Below are positions 1 through 6,805 of a DNA stretch of 9,508 nt, in pieces. The DNA comes from Bacteroidota bacterium. GTDB lineage: Bacteria > Bacteroidota > Bacteroidia > UKL13-3. Position numbers and translations under genes: made by a program. Location of the stretch: positions 1 through 9,508 of the forward strand of contig RDYC01000330.1 in NCBI GenBank assembly GCA_004293295.1, written 5' to 3'. Positions within the stretch are counted from its first letter, which is position 1. Each line of letters starts with the position of its first letter. The notes beneath the pieces are model-generated. The model was not told the origin of the DNA and did no database searches. It saw nothing but the letters and a program-made list of their open reading frames with translations.

Positions 1-723
1 GAGTACGTATATTTTTTAAACGACTTGAAAAAAACGGATACGAATACCTATAAAAAAATGCTTCCTGATACGTTGGTTTGGAGAAGCAGACATGCCTATA
101 ATGAGCCATATGTGAGGTATTATTTAAGCCATGCTGCCTATGCCGATTATCCCGTTGTTGGCGTTAGCCATGAACAAGCGGCTTATTATTGCAAATGGCT
201 CACCCAAAAATACATGAGCAACCCAAAAAGGAAGTACCAAAAAGTGGCTTTTGATTTGCCTACGGTTAATCAATGGTATTTTGCAGCAACCTGCAATAAC
301 CAACATGCCCTGTTTCCCTGGAAAGGCCCTTACATGCAAGATACTCGTGGACAGTGGCTGGCCAATTTTAGAATTATAGAACAGCAAAATATTGGTTATA
401 AAAAAATAGACACCAAAAAGACTGATGGAACCTATGAGCAGAAACAATATTTAGTAGCAGGCAGTGATATAAGCTACTCTCCACATAATACTAGTGTCGG
501 CTTCTATACTACTCCAGTTGTGTCTCATCATCCGAATGATTACGGCATTTATAATATGGCTGGCAATGTGGAAGAGTTTGTAAAAGAAAAAGGCATCACC
601 AAGGGCGGCAGTTGGCTCGATACCGGGCACTATTTACAAAATTTGGTAGAAGAAAAATATGATTCTACCAATCAAGTATCCGCTGAACGTGGTTTTAGGT
701 TTGTGATGAATATTTTGAAGTAA
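1..723 (+). CDS. SUMF1/formylglycine-generating-enzyme-fold protein, 5' partial
   Basis: The frame is open from base 1 and the first residues (EYVYFLNDLKK) already look like the start of an FGE-type domain, so the gene begins upstream; the TTG at 25 is unlikely to be the real start. Visible family marks are YPVVGVSHEQAAYYCKWL (about residues 43-60 of the visible part), LPTVNQWYFAA, NDYGIYNMAGNVEEFV, KGGSW and the terminal ERGFRF. This is the SUMF1/EgtB/PvdO fold, which in Bacteroidetes also includes GldJ/GldK-like gliding and secretion lipoproteins. The cysteine pair that true formylglycine-generating enzymes carry between the GGS(F/W) and GFR motifs is absent here, so a non-catalytic structural or binding role is likelier than sulfatase activation. 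The N-terminus, and so any signal peptide or lipobox, lies outside the window. The fold is assigned with confidence; the exact role is not. Confidence 0.85.
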   Translation, partial: EYVYFLNDLKKTDTNTYKKMLPDTLVWRSRHAYNEPYVRYYLSHAAYADYPVVGVSHEQAAYYCKWLTQKYMSNPKRKYQKVAFDLPTVNQWYFAATCNNQHALFPWKGPYMQDTRGQWLANFRIIEQQNIGYKKIDTKKTDGTYEQKQYLVAGSDISYSPHNTSVGFYTTPVVSHHPNDYGIYNMAGNVEEFVKEKGITKGGSWLDTGHYLQNLVEEKYDSTNQVSAERGFRFVMNILK

Positions 724-736
724 ATAAGACTACAAA

Positions 737-765
737 AAAGCCACCTCCATCAAGGAAGTGGCTTT
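737..765. terminator. Bidirectional hairpin terminator between convergent genes
   Basis: AAAGCCACCTCC and GGAAGTGGCTTT form a 12-base-pair stem with one C-A mismatch and a five-base loop (ATCAA). The arms start with an A run and end with a T run, so the hairpin can act on both strands. It lies 13 bases after the stop of the SUMF1-like gene and about 20 bases beyond the stop of the minus-strand transketolase gene, which is where a shared terminator for convergent genes is expected. Confidence 0.8.
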
Positions 766-786
766 AAATATGTATATTATTATCAA

Positions 787-1740
787 TTATTTTCTTGCCA
801 TTACGCGCTCCACGGCCGCTACAATATGTTCACTTTCCAAACCGTACTTCTTCATCAACTCGTCAGGAGTGCCACTTTCGCCAAAGCTATCGTTTACTGC
901 AACCATTTCAACAGGAGTAGGTAATTCGCGAGCAAGCAATTGACAAATGCTGTCGCCCAACCCACCGTGCATTTGGTGCTCTTCGGCAGTTACTACCGCT
1001 TTTGTTTTTCTCACACTTTCCAGAACAGCTTTTGCATCCAATGGCTTAATGGTATGAATATTAATTAACTCTACACTGATACCTTTTGCAGCTAATTGAT
1101 GTCCGGCTTCTATTGCCTTCCATACCAAATGTCCGGTTGCAAAAATGGTTACATCTGTTCCTTCATTTAATAACAACGCCTTGCCTATTTCAAATTTATC
1201 GGTTGCACTGGTAAAGTTTGGTACAGCAGGGCGACCAAAACGCAAGTAAACCGGACCTTTATGTTCGGCTATGGCAATGGTGGCAGCTTTGGTTTGGTTG
1301 TAATCACAAGGATTAATCACTACCATATTCGGTAACATTTTCATCAATCCGATATCTTCCAATATCTGATGTGTGGCACCATCTTCGCCCAAGGTAACTC
1401 CGGCATGCGAAGCGCATATTTTTACATTTTTTTCTGAATACGCCACACTCTGACGAATCTGATCGTAAACCCTACCTGTGCTAAAATTGGCAAATGTTCC
1501 GGTAAAGGGTATTTTATCGCCAATAGCTAAACCGGCAGCCAAACCAATCATATTGGCTTCCGCAATTCCAACCTGGAAAAACCTGTCGGGATGATCTTTT
1601 TGAAAGGCATCCATTTTTAAGGAGCCAGTTAAATCAGCGCATAATGCAACCACATTGGGGTTACTTTTTCCTAATTCACTTAACCCAGCTCCAAATCCAG
1701 AGCGGGTGTCTTTTACATTTTGTATATCGAATGTTTTCAT
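787..1740 (-). CDS. Transketolase, C-terminal subunit (pyrimidine-binding and C-terminal domains)
   Basis: This 317-residue protein is the second half of a split, two-subunit transketolase. With the N-terminal subunit it should transfer two-carbon ketol units between sugar phosphates in the cytoplasmic non-oxidative pentose phosphate pathway, using thiamine diphosphate. The pyrimidine-binding domain (about residues 5-170) contains VGIAEANMIGLAAG (57-70), whose glutamate (Glu61) matches the conserved one that activates the cofactor, and SHAGVTLGEDGATHQ (111-125). A typical transketolase C-terminal domain follows (about 185-310), with ATGHLVWKAIEAG, EEHQMHGGLGDSI and DSFGESGTPDELM. The length is normal for the family and nothing looks damaged. 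The ATG start lies 18 bases after the stop of the VWA gene, suggesting one transcript; the gene is the last of three and is followed by the shared hairpin at 737-765. A 1-deoxy-xylulose-5-phosphate synthase half is less likely, because separate N and C subunits of this size and sequence are typical of transketolase. Confidence 0.95.
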   Translation of the reverse strand: MKTFDIQNVKDTRSGFGAGLSELGKSNPNVVALCADLTGSLKMDAFQKDHPDRFFQVGIAEANMIGLAAGLAIGDKIPFTGTFANFSTGRVYDQIRQSVAYSEKNVKICASHAGVTLGEDGATHQILEDIGLMKMLPNMVVINPCDYNQTKAATIAIAEHKGPVYLRFGRPAVPNFTSATDKFEIGKALLLNEGTDVTIFATGHLVWKAIEAGHQLAAKGISVELINIHTIKPLDAKAVLESVRKTKAVVTAEEHQMHGGLGDSICQLLARELPTPVEMVAVNDSFGESGTPDELMKKYGLESEHIVAAVERVMARK

Positions 1741-1758
1741 GTAGCGTAGAAAGTTTGG

Positions 1759-3132
1759 TTAGTTTAAATTAAAATTAGTGGATAATCCTGAGTTGATGAT
1801 AAACTCTCTTTCAAAAGTTTGGTTGGCTTTAGTAGAATTTCGAGCGCGGTATATGATTTTATATTTACCCGGTTGCATAATCACATTGTGTGTTTTATTC
1901 TCTGCGGGCAATCTTGCCAACCATACCAATTCATTCCTATTCATTTGATAGATATCAGCAATATATTGCTGACTGAATGCAGATATAAATAACCTGCCGG
2001 GTTGTGCCATTTCTATAGTGGTGGTGGTATTCTGATCAATGCTCACATCTTTAAACAACTGCCTAGGTAAGGTTAACACCTCAAGATCATACTTGCCCAC
2101 TAAATATCGCTCATTGGTATTTACGTTTTGTAGGTGCAACGTGTTCATAGTTCCTTTGCTGCGCACAATACATTTCAAATCAGGGTAATTTGTAATACCG
2201 GTAAGTTTAAGCAATAAATTTCCCTGAGCAGCATCAACAGCAATAATATTGTGCCGACCGGCCGTTATTTCAATATTTTTTTTCTCCACAGGAGGAATAG
2301 TATGCACCACCATGCGGTAACGGTATATTGGATCAAGCAAAATGGTATCAGGAAAACCCCTCGCATTCATGGTATGAATAAGGTTAGTAATCAACTGCCC
2401 ACTGTGTTCATCATAAAAACTCATGTTCACATTGGTTTCAGCTGGGTTTAAATTTATATCCAATAAGTTTACCTGAGCAGTTGTGCTATTTAACGCTTGG
2501 GTAATCACCACATTCAATACGTTATTAAAGCTAGCTTCAGTATTGGCATCATAATATCTCCCAACACATTCAAACGCTTTTCTAAAATCATCAGTGCCGC
2601 CCAATCCAATAATAAAAGGCCGCAATACTACACCTTGGCTTTGCAGTGCCTCACTTACCGCGCATGGGTCACCATCACATTCTTCAATACCATCTGTTAT
2701 TAAAATGATGATATTACGCACACCCTGTTCTTTCGGAAAATCATAAGCCGCCTGTTGCAGAGAATAAGCAATCAACGTTGTACCCTTCGGAACAATATCT
2801 TTAATCTTATCTTTCATTTGCCTGTGGTTACCAGGTTTAAATGGTACTTCTAGGCGAGTATCTTTGCAATTGCGTTCAGAGGGTGATGAAATGTGCCCAT
2901 AAACCCGTAATGCCACTTGAACATCCTTTGCGCGCTCAAGGCTATCAATAATTTTACTGAGTAAGCGTTTTGCAACATTAATACGAATATCCTTATCCAT
3001 TGTTGCGTACATACTGCCGCTGGCATCTAGCAAAAACAAGATGCGGGTTTTAGGTTTTACGTAGTTTTGCGCTTGCCCTTTTGTAGAAAAAAGCAACAGC
3101 AACAACAAACAAATACCGGCAGTATACTTCAT
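1759..3132 (-). CDS. Secreted von Willebrand factor A (VWA) domain protein
   Basis: I chose the ATG at 3130-3132 (457 residues) over an in-frame TTG nine bases upstream, because it gives a clean signal peptide: MKYTAG, then a leucine-rich core ICLLLLLLF, then STKGQAQ with likely cleavage near residue 22. The VWA domain spans about residues 29-215. Its metal-ion-dependent adhesion site is complete: DASGSM (36-41), the threonine in KGTTLIAYSL (Thr118 or Thr119) and ITDG (Asp147). A cysteine-rich ECDGDPC follows, with a later Cys189. The rest (about 216-457) is probably beta-rich and has no domain I recognise. VWA domains bind protein ligands through a metal ion, so the product is probably a periplasmic or surface binding protein; the ligand is unknown. 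No lipobox or T9SS tail is visible. The gene is oddly placed between the two transketolase subunit genes, with gaps of 17 and 18 bases. Confidence 0.88.
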   Translation of the reverse strand: MKYTAGICLLLLLLFSTKGQAQNYVKPKTRILFLLDASGSMYATMDKDIRINVAKRLLSKIIDSLERAKDVQVALRVYGHISSPSERNCKDTRLEVPFKPGNHRQMKDKIKDIVPKGTTLIAYSLQQAAYDFPKEQGVRNIIILITDGIEECDGDPCAVSEALQSQGVVLRPFIIGLGGTDDFRKAFECVGRYYDANTEASFNNVLNVVITQALNSTTAQVNLLDINLNPAETNVNMSFYDEHSGQLITNLIHTMNARGFPDTILLDPIYRYRMVVHTIPPVEKKNIEITAGRHNIIAVDAAQGNLLLKLTGITNYPDLKCIVRSKGTMNTLHLQNVNTNERYLVGKYDLEVLTLPRQLFKDVSIDQNTTTTIEMAQPGRLFISAFSQQYIADIYQMNRNELVWLARLPAENKTHNVIMQPGKYKIIYRARNSTKANQTFEREFIINSGLSTNFNLN

Positions 3133-3149
3133 CAATAACAAATTAGTAA

Positions 3150-3929
3150 TCAGCCAATGTTGACATGTGAACCCACCATAAAATCAATGGGCTGCCCCAT
3201 CTCCGTTTTCATCATAATAAATATTGGCTTGCCTTTACCTGTTAACGTTTTTGCATGCAACATCGTATCAATAATGTTTTGTATATTATGTCCATCCATG
3301 TGCAACACTTCCCAACCAAAAGCTTTCAACTTGGCTTCAATATCATTTCCTAAGCCCAATACATCCATTGTGCTTCCATCTATTTGCTGGCCATTAAAAT
3401 CAATCGTAACAATTAAATTATCTACCTTGTGGTGAGCAGCAAACATAAATGCCTCCCAATTTTGGCCTTCTTGAATTTCACCATCACCCATTAGGGCATA
3501 AACCAAATGCTTGTCTCCATCAAGTTTTTTAGCCAGTGCGCAGCCTGCAGCAACTGAAATCCCTTGACCTAAAGAGCCGGAAGCCACCCGCACACCTGGT
3601 AAATGTTCGGCTGTAGCAGGGTGCCCTTGCAAACGAGAATCTAATTTGCGAAATGTTTTTAACTCTTCAACCGGAAAATATCCGGCTCTGGCTAAGGTAC
3701 TGTAAAACACCGGAGATATATGTCCATTGGATAAAAAGAATACATCCTCATTTTTTCCACTCATGCTAAATTGTGGGTTGTGTTCCATTACACTAAAGTA
3801 CATTGCCGTAAAAAAATCAGCACAACCAAGAGACCCTCCAGGGTGGCCACTTTTGGCACCATGCACCATTCTTAAAATATCTCTGCGTATTTGAGTAGCT
3901 AAATTGTTTAGAGTTGTTATATCAGTCAT
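3150..3929 (-). CDS. Transketolase, N-terminal subunit, with a shortened C-terminus
   Basis: This 259-residue protein is the thiamine-diphosphate pyrophosphate-binding half of a split transketolase. It shows SGHPGGSLG (27-35), LSNGHISPVFY (66-76), RLQGHPA, GVRVASGSLGQGISVAAG (112-129) and the cofactor/metal motif GDGEIQEGQNWEA (148-160) with the downstream Asn179. All core motifs are intact up to DFMVGSH. At that point family members continue through a (T/S)HKWHGxAPND-type stretch for about 20-25 more residues, whereas this ORF ends GSHVNIG and stops. In the +1 frame the same DNA reads STLADY and then TAA, which resembles the usual family ending (TLGDY or TLADY). A deletion with a frame change near the 3' end is therefore inferred. 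The protein may still fold, but the segment joining it to the C-terminal half is altered. First gene of the three-gene minus-strand cluster; the ATG start has only a weak ribosome site, as is common in this phylum. Confidence 0.92.
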   Translation of the reverse strand: MTDITTLNNLATQIRRDILRMVHGAKSGHPGGSLGCADFFTAMYFSVMEHNPQFSMSGKNEDVFFLSNGHISPVFYSTLARAGYFPVEELKTFRKLDSRLQGHPATAEHLPGVRVASGSLGQGISVAAGCALAKKLDGDKHLVYALMGDGEIQEGQNWEAFMFAAHHKVDNLIVTIDFNGQQIDGSTMDVLGLGNDIEAKLKAFGWEVLHMDGHNIQNIIDTMLHAKTLTGKGKPIFIMMKTEMGQPIDFMVGSHVNIG

Positions 3930-4064
3930 TGTTTACAAAATTGATGTCGTGTTGAAACACACTTTGGTGCACCTTCATGATAAAACTTTACCATTTACTT
4001 CCTGCTAAAAAGCTAAATAGCTGCTTTTAAGCAGTATAACGCTGCATTTTGGGTGTTATGGCAT

Positions 4065-4072
4065 CAAAAGTA
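4065..4072 (-). promoter_or_regulatory. Candidate -7 element for the transketolase operon
   Basis: TACTTTTG read on the minus strand fits the Bacteroidetes -7 consensus TAnnTTTG at every defined position. It lies about 136 bases before the ATG of the N-terminal transketolase gene. No TTTG-like -33 element is seen 19-21 bases further upstream, and such an octamer could arise by chance in 250 bases of AT-rich DNA, so this is only a candidate. Confidence 0.25.
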
Positions 4073-4131
4073 ACAAAAGCCCCTCTTTTTTAGCATTTTT
4101 GTTTCCAACATTTTAACTACATTACTCAAGT

Positions 4132-4150
4132 CAGCTATCACAAATAGCTG
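4132..4150. repeat. Perfect 7-bp inverted repeat upstream of the FAD dehydrogenase gene
   Basis: CAGCTAT and ATAGCTG are perfect reverse complements separated by CACAA. The repeat ends 30 bases before the ATG at 4181 and just upstream of the weak -7 candidate at 4155. That position suits either an operator for a dimeric regulator overlapping the promoter or a small hairpin. It has no T run and is not a terminator. Function is unproven. Confidence 0.4.
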
Positions 4151-4180
4151 TGCTTACTTTAGGATAACTACCTAACCAAT

Positions 4181-5725
4181 ATGAAACAACTGGAAATTAG
4201 CCTGTTACCCGAACAGTGCCATGATGAACACTCAACCCTGGATTCCATTCGCAAGAAATCAGGCATTGCCGACTTAAGTGGGGTACGAATTTTACGCAAA
4301 TCATTGGATGCCCGCAAAAAGCCCATTCACTTTAATTTATTGGTAGAAGTGTATATCGCTGAAAACGTGCCTGAACGCGATTTGATATTTGATTTTAAAG
4401 ACGTGCGTAATGCTCCACATGCCATTATTGTTGGTGCTGGACCGGCAGGGTTATTTGCAGCTTTAAAACTCATTGAAAGAGGGATAAAACCTGTTATTAT
4501 TGAGCGTGGAAAGGATGTAAGAGAGCGCAGAAGAGATTTAGCTGCCATTACCAAGCTAAATACGGTTAATCCAGAAAGTAACTATTGTTTTGGAGAGGGT
4601 GGTGCGGGAACATATAGTGATGGTAAACTTTACACAAGAAGCACCAAACGAGGAGACGTGCAACGCATCCTAAAACTACTGGTGAAACATGGGGCTGATG
4701 AAAAAATATTGTATGAAGCGCACCCACACATTGGCACCAATAAGCTTCCCCAAATTATTACTGCCATACGCGAAACCATTTTGCATTATGGTGGAGAAGT
4801 GCATTTTAACACCAAACTTACTGATATTATTTTAAACAATAATGAAGTTATCGGCATAGAGATAAATGGCAAAGACGTGCTAAAGACAAAGCATGTTATC
4901 TTAGCTACTGGCCATAGTGCGCGTGATATTTTTGAGTTATTACACCATAAAAACATATTGATTGAAGCTAAACCCTTCGCTTTGGGCGTGCGCATAGAAC
5001 ATCCACAAGCACTGATTGACAGCATACAATACAAATGTGATACCCGTGGTGATTATTTGCCGCCTGCCAGTTACAGCATTGTAAACCAAAGCTTAGGCCG
5101 TGGTGTATTTAGTTTTTGCATGTGCCCCGGAGGAATTATTGCTCCGGCAGCTACTGCCCCGGGAGAAATTGTGGTAAACGGTTGGAGTCCCAGTAAACGT
5201 AACAATGCTTTTGCTAACTCGGGGTTGGTGGTAAGTGTTGACACCAAAGAGCTTTCCGCTTACCAACATTTAGGGCCACTTGCAGCACTGGCCTTTCAGC
5301 AGCAGGTGGAACAACAATGTTTTGCCGCTACCCAAAGTTTACAAGCCCCAGCCCAGCGTGTACTTGATTTTGTGAATAAAAAAGCATCTTCTACCCTGCC
5401 CGATTGCAGCTACCTTCCCGGGCTTCAAGCGCACAAACTGGATGATGTTTTGCCAAGCTTTGTTGCCGCAAGTTTACGTGATGCCTTAAAAGCTTTTGGC
5501 CAAAAACTAAAAGGCTATGTAAGCAATGATGCTGTAATGGTAGCTACTGAAAGCCGCACCTCTTCGCCCGTGCGTATACCCAGAGATAAAGAAACTTTAG
5601 AGCATCCTCAAATTAAGGGATTATATCCTTGTGCAGAAGGTGCGGGTTATGCAGGAGGCATTGTTAGTGCCGCGATTGATGGAGAAAATTGTGCCTCAAA
5701 CGTTTTTAAGCAAAACAATATTTGA
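4181..5725 (+). CDS. FAD-dependent dehydrogenase of the COG2509 family
   Basis: This 514-residue flavoprotein has a short N-terminal alpha/beta region (about 1-75), then a Rossmann FAD-binding motif HAIIVGAGPAGLFAALKLIERG (80-101; GxGxxG at 85-90) ending in the acidic IIERG, where the glutamate normally holds the FAD ribose. Next comes the family-typical NYCFGEGGAGTYSDGKLYTR (134-153), then the second FAD motif KHVILATGHSARDIFELL (237-254), a cysteine-containing FSFCMCPGG (310-318), SSPVRIPR (461-468) and the C-terminal FAD clamp CAEGAGYAGGIVSAAIDG (484-501). This order and length fit the uncharacterised FAD-dependent dehydrogenases of COG2509. The substrate is unknown. I see no signal peptide, so it is probably cytoplasmic. 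It is complete, starts divergently from the transketolase cluster and is followed by 83 bases with no obvious terminator before the next gene, so read-through is possible. Confidence 0.92.
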   Translation: MKQLEISLLPEQCHDEHSTLDSIRKKSGIADLSGVRILRKSLDARKKPIHFNLLVEVYIAENVPERDLIFDFKDVRNAPHAIIVGAGPAGLFAALKLIERGIKPVIIERGKDVRERRRDLAAITKLNTVNPESNYCFGEGGAGTYSDGKLYTRSTKRGDVQRILKLLVKHGADEKILYEAHPHIGTNKLPQIITAIRETILHYGGEVHFNTKLTDIILNNNEVIGIEINGKDVLKTKHVILATGHSARDIFELLHHKNILIEAKPFALGVRIEHPQALIDSIQYKCDTRGDYLPPASYSIVNQSLGRGVFSFCMCPGGIIAPAATAPGEIVVNGWSPSKRNNAFANSGLVVSVDTKELSAYQHLGPLAALAFQQQVEQQCFAATQSLQAPAQRVLDFVNKKASSTLPDCSYLPGLQAHKLDDVLPSFVAASLRDALKAFGQKLKGYVSNDAVMVATESRTSSPVRIPRDKETLEHPQIKGLYPCAEGAGYAGGIVSAAIDGENCASNVFKQNNI

Positions 5726-5808
5726 TATTCATTGTTTTACTCAAAACAATAAGTACAACTTAGTTCTTGGGAAAAATTCTTTAACCATCAATCAAATTAT
5801 ATTTAGTT

Positions 5809-6639
5809 ATGAATGCCATTTTAAAATCAATTCTTATCTTAACAATTTCAGGAATAGGTTTAACATCTTGCTCTGAAGACAAAGATGACAAACCTACTCC
5901 ATCAAACAATGCCCCCTCATCCAAGTGTCTTCTCACCCAAATCTCTACAATGAGTTCGGAGATGGAATCAACGAGTGACCTTACTTATGATACACTAAAA
6001 CGATTAACCAAAGTTAAAACTTTAGAAGATAACGTAACTAATGAAACAGTTTACTCTTACGATGCCTTAAATAATGTGAACAAAATAGAATCAATTAAAA
6101 ATGATACGTTAATTAATTACACGGAAATTTCTTATGAGAACAACCGAGTAAGCACTGAAACACATTACTTTTTAGACAAATCTAATGGTGTCTTCCGTAA
6201 GTCAACTATTGACAAGTATGTGTATGAAGGCAATATTTTAAAGCGAGTTAATTCTTATAGTGTTTCAAGCGGCAATGAGACATTAGGTGGCTTCATTGAT
6301 TACGAATTTGATGCCAGCGGTAATGTAAAAAAAGCAACAAGACAATATATCTCTTTTGGTAACCCGAAAATTGAATCAATTTCGGAATATACCTATACCA
6401 ATGTTATTTCAACTTTAGAACTAAATTGGATAATAAGTGATGGCATTCCATATTTACAAAATAAAACATTACCGGCCTCGATAAAATATAGTTACTACAA
6501 TGACGGTAGTCCTGACGAGGTTGAAAGTATGAATTTTACTTGGTCGAACTTAAATTCAAAAGGATTCGCACAATCCGTAACAACTGGCGGTTCATCAGGC
6601 GATAATATTACAGGTTCATTAACCTATAAATGTGACTAG
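5809..6639 (+). CDS. Lipoprotein with YD-like (RHS-like) beta repeats
   Basis: This 276-residue protein begins with a lipoprotein signal: MNAILKSILILTISGIG, then the lipobox LTSC with the lipidated cysteine at residue 21, then an acidic and flexible linker (SEDKDDKPTPSNN). The body is a ladder of weak repeats with the pattern aromatic-x-aromatic-Asp/Glu, including LTYDTLKRLTKV, YSYDALNNVNKI, ISYENNRVSTE, YVYEGNILKRV and YEFDASGNVKKA. This resembles the YD repeats of RHS proteins and the DUF4595-like lipoproteins common in Bacteroidetes; the exact family needs a profile search. Such proteins are probably beta-rich and sit on the outer membrane or cell surface. The function is unknown and no catalytic motif is visible. 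The repeats are too few and too diverged for an RHS toxin shell. The gene is flanked by the FAD dehydrogenase and a strong terminator. Confidence 0.8.
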   Translation: MNAILKSILILTISGIGLTSCSEDKDDKPTPSNNAPSSKCLLTQISTMSSEMESTSDLTYDTLKRLTKVKTLEDNVTNETVYSYDALNNVNKIESIKNDTLINYTEISYENNRVSTETHYFLDKSNGVFRKSTIDKYVYEGNILKRVNSYSVSSGNETLGGFIDYEFDASGNVKKATRQYISFGNPKIESISEYTYTNVISTLELNWIISDGIPYLQNKTLPASIKYSYYNDGSPDEVESMNFTWSNLNSKGFAQSVTTGGSSGDNITGSLTYKCD

Positions 6640-6651
6640 TTAAATTATTGT

Positions 6652-6687
6652 ACCCATAAAAAGCCGCCTCATGCGGCTTTTTTGGGT
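6652..6687. terminator. Strong intrinsic terminator after the YD-repeat lipoprotein
   Basis: AAAAAGCCGC and GCGGCTTTTT form a perfect 10-base-pair stem around the loop CTCAT (6668-6672), followed by a further T and GGGT. With one bulged T at 6657 the stem extends by ACCCA/TGGGT. It begins 13 bases after the stop at 6639. This is a classical rho-independent terminator and separates the lipoprotein gene from the nuclease gene. Confidence 0.9.
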
Positions 6688-6732
6688 TTTGATGATAACG
6701 AACCTCATACAATAAGAGGAATCTATTATTAA

Positions 6733-6743
6733 CCCCCCCCCCC
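6733..6743 (+). repeat. Homopolymer of 11 cytosines
   Basis: Eleven consecutive C residues stand in otherwise AT-rich intergenic DNA, 62 bases before the ATG of the secreted nuclease and about 50 bases before its -7 element. It is the longest G/C homopolymer I see in the window. Tracts of this type tend to change length by slipped-strand mispairing. Being outside coding sequence, a change could alter spacing between an upstream binding site and the promoter but not a reading frame. Confidence 0.85.
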
Positions 6744-6793
6744 AAGTAAAACTGCCTAACACACTTTTAACGGAAACTTTAATCCTATTCCTA

Positions 6794-6801
6794 TACTTTT
6801 G
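6794..6801 (+). promoter_or_regulatory. Bacteroidetes-type -7 promoter element before the nuclease gene
   Basis: TACTTTTG matches the Bacteroidetes sigma-70 -7 consensus TAnnTTTG at all defined positions and is followed by TGCA and then the ATG at 6806. The spacing puts transcription start at or within a few bases of the start codon, so the mRNA would be leaderless or nearly so. The -33 box is poor: the nearest T-rich stretch (TTTTA, 6765-6769) is spaced too far away, so an activator may be needed. Confidence 0.6.
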
Positions 6802-6805
6802 TGCA

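Larger units (their letters stand above)
3930..4180. other. Divergent intergenic region
   Basis: This 251-base region separates the start of the transketolase cluster (minus) from the start of the FAD-dependent dehydrogenase (plus) and must hold promoters for both. On the minus strand a perfect TAnnTTTG match (TACTTTTG, 4072 down to 4065) could be the -7 element for the transketolase operon, giving a leader of about 130 bases, but I see no matching -33 element at the right spacing. On the plus strand TACTTTAG (4155-4162) is a one-mismatch candidate for the dehydrogenase, also without a clear -33 element. Small inverted repeats lie at 3949-3960 (GTGTT-GA-AACAC), 4021-4034 (CTGCT-TTTA-AGCAG) and 4132-4150. 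No small ORF or RNA gene is recognisable. Confidence 0.5.

Noticed and set aside
124..447. Minus-strand ORF of 107 codons
   Set aside because: It lies entirely opposite the SUMF1-like gene, whose motifs are clear, and its own translation shows no recognisable domain. It is a shadow.
3133..3141. Upstream TTG start for the VWA protein
   Set aside because: It adds only three residues (MLL) before an ATG that gives a normal signal peptide, and TTG is less usual. The ATG at 3132 was preferred.
787..3929. The two transketolase ORFs as one frameshifted gene
   Set aside because: Two-subunit transketolases are normal in many bacteria, both halves have their own start codons, and a full VWA gene lies between them. 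Only the N subunit tail looks altered.
5631..5876. Plus-strand ORF of 81 codons bridging the FAD dehydrogenase and the lipoprotein
   Set aside because: It overlaps the conserved C-terminal FAD motif of one gene and the signal peptide of the other in the wrong frame and has no domain signature.
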